Assembly (NCBI GenBank): GCA_023374045.1
Contig: CM041782.1
Location: forward strand, 253,293,810 to 253,357,809
Reading direction: 5' to 3'
DNA: 64,000 nucleotides
DNA from: Limonium bicolor
Taxonomy: Eukaryota > Streptophyta > Magnoliopsida > Caryophyllales > Plumbaginaceae
In this document: piece by piece, positions 56,536 to 64,000 of the stretch
How the letters are laid out: the number at the start of each line of letters is the position of its first letter
How positions within the stretch are numbered: position 1 is the first letter of the stretch
Program-made: the position numbers and the translations under genes
The notes under the pieces: model-generated
Databases searched by the model: none
What the model was told of the DNA's origin: nothing
Seen by the model: the letters and a program-made list of their open reading frames with translations, nothing else

Positions 56536-57105
56536 CAAATTGGAAATTCTGGGACATAAATCTTTGAGACAATATATCTTGATGGATCTCGTAATATCTT
56601 GATGGATGGATCTCTTGATGTTCTGATATATAATACTTAAGAATGCCAGAAATCCAGAAGTCCAGAAGTCCATAATAAGATCTTCATAAAAGAAGACCAA
56701 TGGTTCTTTTAATAAGAACCATTCCCTTTTTGAAGGGTAAGATAATATAATGATCCAATCCTTGCTCATGCTAGCCAAATGATGATAATTCCCTTAAAGG
56801 GAGAATAGAGATGATATATATTTCCCATCTTTGCGTATGCTAGCCAAAGAATGGGTACTTCCTTTTAATATATGTTTCCCATTTTTGCGTTGTAGCCAAG
56901 AATGGTACTTATGATCATATCCTCTAAAGTGTTTAATTTTAGGAGGTATTGGATCAAGGTACGGTGTGGCGTCCCACACCTAATGATTCACCATTACAGG
57001 CGACCAGAGCTCCTGATGTTCCAGAGATGGGTTTTTTGGTTGGCTCGATGCCGGGCATGATAGCCCAAGTTGGCACGTTGGCCGGGCATGATAGCCCAAG
57101 TTGGT

Positions 57106-57395
57106 ACTTTCAAGGCGTGATAGCCTGCCGCTCGTGGCGGTGCTTTCTTTTTCTTTTCAAGGCATGATAGCCTGCCGCTCGTTGGCGGGTTGCTTTCTTT
57201 TCTTTTCAAGGCATGATAGCCTGCCGCTCGTTGGCGGGTGCTTTCTTTTTCTTTTCAAGGCATGATAGCCTGCCGCTCGTTGGCGGTGCTTTCTTTTTCT
57301 TTTCAAGGCATGATAGCCTGCGCTCGTTGGCGGGGTGGCTTTCTTTTTCTTTTCAAGGCATGATAGTCTGCCGCTCGTTGGCGGTGCTTTCTTCT
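57106..57395. repeat. Tandem array, six copies of a 47-50 bp unit
   Basis: Each unit contains GGCATGATAGCCTGCCGCTCG, shown here as GATAGCCTGCCGCTCG, followed by TTGGCGG and a T/C-rich tract. The TAG within GATAG is at 57121, 57168, 57217, 57266, 57314 and 57364. Two related GGGCATGATAGCCCAAGTTGG units precede it (57054-57105). Open frames across it are repeat artefacts. Confidence 0.9.
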
Positions 57396-60300
57396 TTCTA
57401 GAGGGCCTATGAAAGCGCCATGGGACCAGAGGGCCTATGAGAGCGCCATGGATTTCGAGATATTTTTTTATTCTTACCCTTAGTATGGAGAATATCCCTC
57501 TGACACAGCAGGTGCAGTCCGGTTGTACATGGAGTAAAAACTTGGTATGAACTTTCGCAACGTTGCCCGTCTTGGGTCCAACATGCTGCCCGGACTTTTG
57601 ATGTAGTGATCCTCACGGGGCCGAATTGAGACATTATCTGCCGGAGATAAACGTGAGTTGTTGTTGCTGGTTTTCTGTCAGGATTTACTCCTGGTGTGGG
57701 CCTTATTTGGCTCCTGATGAAAAAACCCATCTTTAGCCTCTGAGCTTCCGCCCGGGCGAGAATTGGTCACCCCTATCTCTTGGTATTTAAACATACTCAG
57801 AAAACTCAACTCGTCATTCTTTCAAATACTTGCCGATAAGCACGTAGAAGTCATGTGAGCCCTGTGGCTCCATAGCATGTGTCATTAGATGGCTTAAATT
57901 CACTTTCTTGACCAGAAAACATTCTGCCAACGTGGGCAGTCCACCGCAGGGTGCATTCATGTGTGCCTTTTCAAATTGTCAACCATGGTGCTTCTTCGTA
58001 TAGCTTTTGACCGCAGCACAGCTGGTAGAGATTTGAACGTCCAGTTGGCATTAGTCGCTCCTAGGTTGACCGAGTATCATGCACCCATTTCAGTTGCTCG
58101 TCTGGAAGTAAGCGTGGGCATGTACCATCCTGCCCGGTGTGCATGTATCACACTATGATAAAGTCAGGATTTTTGTGCTCCCTGCACCTTCCAGCTGCCC
58201 TTCCACCCCAGGACTTGGTAAATGTCGGCCAACCAAGATTAATCACCAGGCTCAGCGAAAGAATCTTCTCTGTTAGCACGAAGTAGCAGTTTTTCCAAAG
58301 AGTCAACGCCCGGTTGTTTTGACGAAGCAAACCTGGGTGTCCCTTAGGAATCATTGAGTGAGGAAGCTTCTTAGTTTGTCTAGCTTTTTAGACATGGAAA
58401 AATTTTGAACTTAGAGGTAACTCTTCCGGGGATGAACATTTTCTGGGCAGTGTTTCTTTCTGCTGTTGTTCAGGGGGTGGCGATGCCGTGAGCGACCAGT
58501 AGTTGATAAAAGGGGAGTCTTGACCGCTCCTTGTTTTGTAGACCTCAAACAGTTCTTTGGCAGAGAAGAATTTTAAGGCCAGAAAATTCGTTTGGGTTGC
58601 AACGATGATGTTGTGTAGAGTCTGGAAGTATGATGCGTACTGACACCTTGGTTAAGAATTTTGAATTATACAGCAGGCGGCGTGCGGTGCGGTGATATTC
58701 TGCATGTCAAGTTCTCTAGAATTCATGTATCACAGCTTTGTTGACGTGACCTCCCTTCCTTCAAATAAGTTTAAACATCAGTATAGTCTTACAAGAGCTC
58801 TTAAAGTGCGGTATTTACTTTAAGATATACCAACTGCTGGAACGAACTCATCACCAACAGTATAGGTTGCAATCCAAAAATGCATGTGTTTCATAATTTC
58901 AGAGCAGAATTCTTGGACAAAGACAGATGTAAAAATATAACTATTCAAGGATTTAAGCTGCTGATAGTTAACTCGGGCAATAAAAAGTAAGTATCTAAAA
59001 CATGCATTCCTATCATATTCCTAGCTTGATGGTTGCTCCCATATATTTGCATCGTAACTGGGTTGCTTAACTGTCTAACCTATTAATCATCTAATACAGC
59101 GCATCAGACCGTTATTAAAACAACTTGAAACAGCCTAATCAGAAGATAAAGACACAATTTATGTAGAATAACTCATATGCCTGGCTAGTGCAGAAAATGT
59201 TAAAACTCTTTATACGTAAGCAATGATTCCATAATAGCAGCAGCATAGTTAGCAGTATTTACAGATTAGGCTACCAAAACTCAACAGGTTCCGGAAAAAT
59301 TGGTTAATAGGGAAGATTTGTGTTTGGCTCACTAATCAGATTACACCCTCTTTAAATGCTGAACATGTATATATTCTTTTCAGAATCTTTGCAGTTCCTC
59401 AGATTGTATGAAATGCAATCCTAGTTTACTGAAAATGACAAAACAATACCGCTCCAGAAAGTTATAATAGAGTGTACCGAGTTTTGCAGCCTATACAGTT
59501 TATAATGACTGAAAACTGCAGCATAAGCTCTTCTATATTTTACCAAAGCAAGGAATGTGCACATAACCTGGAGGAGCTGAACAGCTAAAAAACACAAAGA
59601 CCAAAATCAAGACCATCTGTAAATTCATACTGTATTACCAGAAATGTTTTGCGAAAAGATATACAAGAGTACAAGTGCTGAAACAGAAGCTTAATGGAAG
59701 CAGTAGAAATAACCAGAAATGTAAAACAATTTGAAGTTAAATTTGAAACGAGAGCGTGCAAAAGTTCGTAATTTCAAAGCAAACACGAATGGGTCTAATC
59801 GTGCTCCTAAGGCGGCGTAGCAAGAGGTAAAAAAAAAAACTGAAGCACTCTTTAAAAAACTGAAGTACAACAAAGAGATGAGCTTGTAATTTACTATATA
59901 AAGTTCAACAAAATGCTCATGTTTAAACAGATATAAATCAAGCTTTGCAAACCAATCATGATTGGACTTCGCACGTCAGCTTTCTATAAGAGGCTAAAAG
60001 CTCAAGGCCTGCATCATTATCATTGATTAACTCATCATTGTAATGGGTTTTTAAAATAGATTAAAATGCCGCTGTAAAAATTCTGTTGATGGTTTGGAAG
60101 TTCAAAAGGTATTACGAATAAAGCACTAAAGTGCAGAAAGCATGAACACTCATACTAGGTTCCCATCTAGAATTCCATACATGTTTGAATTGTGAAACAG
60201 GTTTTTTTGCAAACCTTTTAACGCATGTTTCTCAGCAGTACAGAAATAGTGAAACAAATGTCATGCACGTAGAGAGGTGAAAAAACTGCTCATCCTACGC

Positions 60301-60590
60301 AACCAGGAGAAATCATAACATACCAGAAGCAGCTAAGAGCTACTCTCAATTTGCATTGTTCAAAAATGAATTTCACAAAATTAAACCCAAATAGATCAGA
60401 TTTAGACAACGCTTTTGTCTTATAAAAAGAGGCAGATACTGATTAAAAGTTCTTGTAGTAGTAATAAGAACAGATGTACTTTGTTGGTCGCTGAGCTCAT
60501 CCTTAATCAATCAGAAGCAATTATTGCACATTCCAGCAGAATTTGAAAACAAAGACAGCTACATAATAAAAACAGAGACCAAAACAATTC
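57396..60590. other. Interior of D without recognised genes
   Basis: Moderately AT-rich sequence with no frame longer than about 107 codons and no recognised motif. The part from about 58780 to 60590 has the texture of plant intron or untranslated sequence and could be captured host DNA, but nothing identifies it. Confidence 0.4.
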
Positions 60591-61250
60591 TTCAATTTGG
60601 GCAATCCACAATCGAAGCTTCATAAAGTAGTGTTAACATCAGAGATAAGGAAGTACAAACAGCTTTTAGAGGTTTGTATCGCATCTGAGAGTGCAAGTTT
60701 TGAGGCAATCAGGACAATCAGGTTTGGTAAGACATGGATATTATGCTTTAGTGTTTCAAGAACGATGAACTTATCTTTAGTCGGACGTTCCTTCTTTTGG
60801 TTTCGTCGTCGCTGTCGTCGGATCACGGTTCTTCTTCAAGGGATTCGCATCTTGGAGAACTTACGTTTGGGCCTGAATTTGAGATCTCAGATTGGTCTTG
60901 ACGGAAAAAGTTGGTTTTGAATCGATAATAGCCTTGCACTTAAGGAAGTTGAGATGTCTTCCGGTCACGTTCTGGTCATGGATTGAGATGCAGTCAAGGA
61001 AGTTGGGCTGCCTTCGGTCATGGGCGCTGAAATTGTCCTCCGGTCATGGACTGAGACTGCGATGCGGCCAAGGAAGTCCGGCGCGGCCAAAGAAGTCCGG
61101 TCCGGCCAAGGATATTTGGTGCGGCCAAAGAAATCCGTTGCGGCCGAGGAAGTTGAGACGCCGCTGGCTTTGGGTTGAGGATCTCATTCAGTCTCGTTCC
61201 TTGAGTCGCCCTCCGGTCATGGGTGAAGATGTCTTTCGTTGGGCAAGTCA
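60591..61250. other. Interior of D, GC-richer part before the second array
   Basis: Contains recurring CTCCGGTCATGG and GCGGCCAAGG words from about 60960 on, grading into the 37-bp array. No gene is recognised. Confidence 0.5.
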
Positions 61251-61385
61251 ACCCGGTGCGGCCAGAGAAATTGTTGCGGCCAAGGTAATCTGGTGCGGCC
61301 AGGGAAATTGTTGCGGCCAAGGTAATCTGGTGCGGCCAGAGAAATTGTTGCGGCCAAGGTAATCTGGTGCGGCCAGAGAAATTGA
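61251..61385. repeat. Tandem array of a 37 bp unit, about 3.5 copies
   Basis: The unit GGTGCGGCCAGAGAAATTG + TTGCGGCCAAGGTAATCT repeats with one substitution. The 168-codon minus frame across it (61248-61754) is a repeat-driven artefact in its C-terminal half. Confidence 0.92.
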
Positions 61386-63190
61386 ATTGTCCTCCGGCCA
61401 TGGGCTGAGATGCGGCCGAGCTTGCGGTCGAGCTGCCTTCCGGTCCGGCGAAGTTGTTCTTTTGAGCACAATCGACCGAATTGGGTGAGAATCATCGAGG
61501 CCACGCCTGGTCACTGGACTTAAATAGTTATCGGCCGATCGCTGTATTGGAGGCGATCGATCGGTTGTGGCCTGGTCGTGGCGAATTTGCTCCCTGTCTG
61601 AAGGATGCCCGATAATGCAGCCCGGATGGACTGAGATGTGGCCAAAGTCACATAGGATTGAAACATTGCCCGCACCAACGTCGATTGAGTTGCCGGAGTC
61701 ATTGCGCATGACGTTATGTTGGAAGAAGATACGCCCGATCGATGCCGGCCTCAAGGCGCTTCATTTCAAGCCTTACTATCATAAAACCTGGGGTAAAAAT
61801 TGGTTAGAATGAGGAAAATACAGGAAAGTCGAAGTAATGACATAGAAGTCATCGTAGGCCAGAAATGAGAAGTCTCCCTTTAGAGTTAGCCGAACAACTT
61901 TTCGCAATATCTTGAGTGATGCGCCCATCTTGAAGTCCGAGAATTTGCCACCTCTTGAAGTGAAGATCAACACTCTTTCGGCTCGCTCCAACCTCAAATT
62001 GTTATTCGCTTGTCCCCTTGATGATCGAGACTCGAGATCGCTTGCGGTTTCCACCGGTGGATAATTGCCTTATTTCCCGATCAAACATTTCTTCAATTGA
62101 ATTATCCGAGGCTTATGACATAATCGCGGTTTGTTGTGACGACTTCACCGATCTTCATTCCGAAATGTGTTTTGAGCCTGAGAGAATCAAATCTTCGAAT
62201 CTTCGGGAGTTTGATCTTGATTCTTTATATCCTATTTTCTGTTGTTGAAAATAGCTAGCGATTTCTTCTTATGAGCGGAAGCGATTGGGATAAGAACTTC
62301 CAGGATTTTCTAATCCGGTCGCTTCAGGATTCCTCGATTGGTCGTCTGATAGATTTACGAATTCTTTCGTCATTGACCTATCTTATTGTCTTCAGAAGGT
62401 TATCAACTATTTGCAGCCGTTCGCCGTTTCTTTTCCGCCTTGCCTGCTTGCTTCCTTTGATTCCTACGAATCTCAGATATTCTCTGCGGATAGGCTTCTT
62501 ATTTCAAACAGATCAAAACTTCCGAATGCTATATTGCAGTTGACATCTATTATTCCTCAGATGTTTCGTCGAAATTTCTTGCTTGTTACCGCGATGCCTT
62601 CGAGGAACCGATCTTGATGTCGAACTTTCTAGCTCTTTTTTTTTCTTCAATGAAGGTCGTCCGAAACATGAATTTCGTGCAGTAGAACCGTGGATTGTGA
62701 ATCGTGGTTTCGGGCAGAAGAGCTTGAAGCGAATCCGCCTTTTGGACGGCAAAAGCTCTATCGTATTGGACCTATTGTCGCACCAAACTCTTGCGATCTC
62801 CCGTTGATTGTTTTCTGAAGGGATAATTTTCGATTTTACTTTACTTTGATCTTGTCGAGAATTTCCTGTTCCGGTCGTTCTTTCGATCGATCCTTCTTCA
62901 CCATTTGCATCTTAAAGTTTCATTAAGAGAAAACTTCATCGAGAGTCGGATGCCGCTTTGATCACTTGAACTCAGCGATTCCGTTCTGGTGATGTCGAAT
63001 CTCCGTTTCCTTTGGTTTGTTCTTCGATGAATCGTTCCGCACATATTTCCACATATATTATTATTTCGAAGAGCAGGTGTTACCAATTCCGATCGATCTG
63101 ACAATGAGCTTAATCAAGGATTGCGGATTGACAACGAGCGTAATTGAGAACCGAACCAAAATGGAATCGTGGTTGCTGGTTAGGCTGTTC
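61386..63190. other. Leader-side interior of D
   Basis: No recognised gene. A + frame of 76 codons (62018-62248) is acidic and protein-like in composition but has no known motif. Beside the primer site (63130-63193) the minus strand shares short blocks with the T2 leader, such as GTGGGAACGAAC and AACCACGATTC. Confidence 0.4.
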
Positions 63191-63193
63191 GTT

Positions 63194-63209
63194 CCCACAG
63201 ACGGCGCCA
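63194..63209 (-). other. D primer-binding site
   Basis: The minus strand reads TGGCGCCGTCTGTGGG, identical to the T2 primer site. Confidence 0.85.
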
Positions 63210-63210
63210 A

Positions 63211-63732
63211 TGCCAATACGAAAAATTGGTCCCTCTAAGCTCACACACACACAAACACCGAGAGTTATAGTGGTTCGGCCAATAATCCAGCCTACATCCA
63301 CTTCTAGACAATATCTTTATTCCTTTCTTTGATATTAAACTTTAGAGAGCTTTCTCTCTCTTCTAATCTTGTGTCCCCTACCAATGAGCCCCCCATCTCT
63401 ATTTATAGACTTTCTATGGTGAAGTCTCTCTTTTAATCCTTGTACATGTGTTATCACTTTATTAGAGCAACCTTCTTAATTTAGTACATCTCTCCTTGTA
63501 AAGCCCTCCGCACCCAAAGTGCGAGATGCCGGATCCGCCGTCCGGGCATGGGGCCGGAATAAGGGGCCCGATTCATGACGGGGCCCGAATAAGGGACCTG
63601 ATTATAGAATGCGGACCGAATGATGTTTGGCGCCCAAACCGAACAAAGGTCCTGAAGGGGTCCGGGATCTGGGCCGGGATGTGGCCTAGACCGCTTTGAC
63701 TCCCTTGTCTTCGTCATATCTTATCCTTGTCA
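63211..63732 (-). repeat. 5' LTR of D (522 bp)
   Basis: Begins TGCCAATACG on the + strand next to the primer site and ends CTTGTCA, followed by CACGT. Confidence 0.88.
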
Positions 63733-63737
63733 CACGT

Positions 63738-63912
63738 TTCACACTTTCCGGTTACCTCGAAAAACGCGCTTTAATGTTTGTTAGTGTTTTTAATCCATTT
63801 TAAGGATCCGTTTTCTTCGGGATTTGTTCCCTAATATTATTTAGACTTAATTAAGCCTATAAAATTATTTATTAGCCTAATTAATCACTGTTTCTAATTA
63901 CGGGGTATTTCG
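63738..63912 (-). repeat. 5' LTR of B, piece 3 of 3
   Basis: Resumes at the B LTR sequence corresponding to about 30431-30600 after a short rearranged TTTCACACTTTCC, and ends GGGGTATTTCG. GTACA (63913-63917) then closes the B target duplication. Confidence 0.9.
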
Positions 63913-64000
63913 GTACATGGATAAAAAAACTACCTAAACCATATGCTATAAGTCTAATGACATACAAACATCATACTATATAACATCATGAACCAAATGT
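63913..64000. other. Flanking sequence right of B
   Basis: The right target duplication of B (63913-63917) and 83 bases of AT-rich flank that would have been continuous with 26714-26733 before insertion. No gene. Confidence 0.6.

Larger units (their letters stand above)
55806..63732 (-). mobile_element. D: non-coding LTR retrotransposon with Tat-type primer site
   Basis: LTRs of 534 bp (55806-56339) and 522 bp (63211-63732), TG...CTTGTCA, are flanked by CACGT. The primer site (63194-63209) is identical to that of T2, so the element is minus-strand. The 6.9 kb interior holds no gag or pol frame. It contains two tandem arrays, three AGTCCCACAAGT copies beside the 3' LTR, and long stretches without recognisable features. 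It is best read as a large non-autonomous derivative probably mobilised by Tat elements. Confidence 0.85.
26734..63912 (-). mobile_element. B: Tekay-like chromovirus with an AlkB domain, carrying nested insertions C(A) and D
   Basis: The 3' LTR is 26734-30600, the internal region 30601-37129, and the 5' LTR starts at 37130 and resumes at 53808 and 63738 after two insertions. The three pieces total 3871 bp against 3867 bp for the intact LTR. The target duplication is GTACA (26729-26733 and 63913-63917); the outer 5' LTR terminus reads CG in place of CA on the + strand. The pol order protease, RT, RNase H, integrase, chromodomain and the tRNA-iMet primer site identify a chromovirus. All frames are broken. 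The element also carries an AlkB-type dioxygenase domain between gag and protease. Confidence 0.93.

Noticed and set aside
57213..57401. + frame across the D 48-bp array
   Set aside because: Pure repeat translation with phenylalanine runs from T-rich tracts.
61248..61754. 168-codon minus frame in D as gag
   Set aside because: The C-terminal half translates the 37-bp array; no capsid or zinc-knuckle motif.
62018..62248. 76-codon acidic + frame in D as a host exon
   Set aside because: Composition is protein-like but there is no known motif, conserved neighbour or splice context I can support.

Overview
This window is an intergenic block of a large-genome plant, almost certainly a eudicot nuclear chromosome. 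It consists almost entirely of nested LTR retrotransposons, and I found no intact host gene. The lineage evidence is plant-specific: Tat-type Ty3/Gypsy pol with two RNase H domains, a Tekay-like chromovirus with a terminal chromodomain, a Sirevirus-like Ty1/Copia element, and primer-binding sites for initiator tRNA-Met and tRNA-Asp.

Left half (1-21868), outermost to innermost. A truncated Tekay-type LTR (E4, + strand, 20529-21868) sits in an old reverse transcriptase relic (21869-22012). E4 is interrupted by E3, a non-coding minus-strand element arranged LTR-internal-LTR-internal (9555-20528), so that 4 kb (9555-13519) is repeated at 16557-20528. E3 is interrupted by a Tat element (T2, minus strand, 3229-9554) with degraded gag, protease, RT, dual RNase H and integrase. 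T2 is interrupted by a further minus-strand element (T1, 1-3228) whose internal part leaves the window.

Right half (22013-64000). A solo LTR (22836-26708, + strand, duplication AAATG) lies 25 bp from the left LTR of a same-family chromovirus, B (26734-63912, minus strand, duplication GTACA). The 5' LTR of B is cut into three pieces by two insertions. One is Sirevirus-like element C (38828-53802, duplication ACTTC), which itself carries Tekay-like element A (41221-51768, + strand, duplication GGTTT). The other is non-coding element D (55806-63732, duplication CACGT).

Three things stand out. First, B carries, between nucleocapsid and protease, an ALKBH1-like AlkB 2-oxoglutarate/Fe(II) dioxygenase domain (about 34540-35320) with all catalytic residues visible although broken by stops. 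Second, its gag contains GT-AG intron-like interruptions, one of them a clean phase-0 insertion. Third, four LTR families (T1, E3, B/solo, A) each carry an array of short GC-rich inverted repeats built on GTCCG/CGGAC or GACCGACC/GGTCGGTC. Arms covary between copies, and repeat distances are often near 71-73 bp. T2 has a separate array of five covarying hairpins downstream of integrase.

All coding regions are broken by frameshifts or stops, so they are annotated as pseudogenes. Boundaries come from reading LTR ends, primer-binding sites, polypurine tracts and target-site duplications directly. Lineage names come from domain order and motifs, not from a search.
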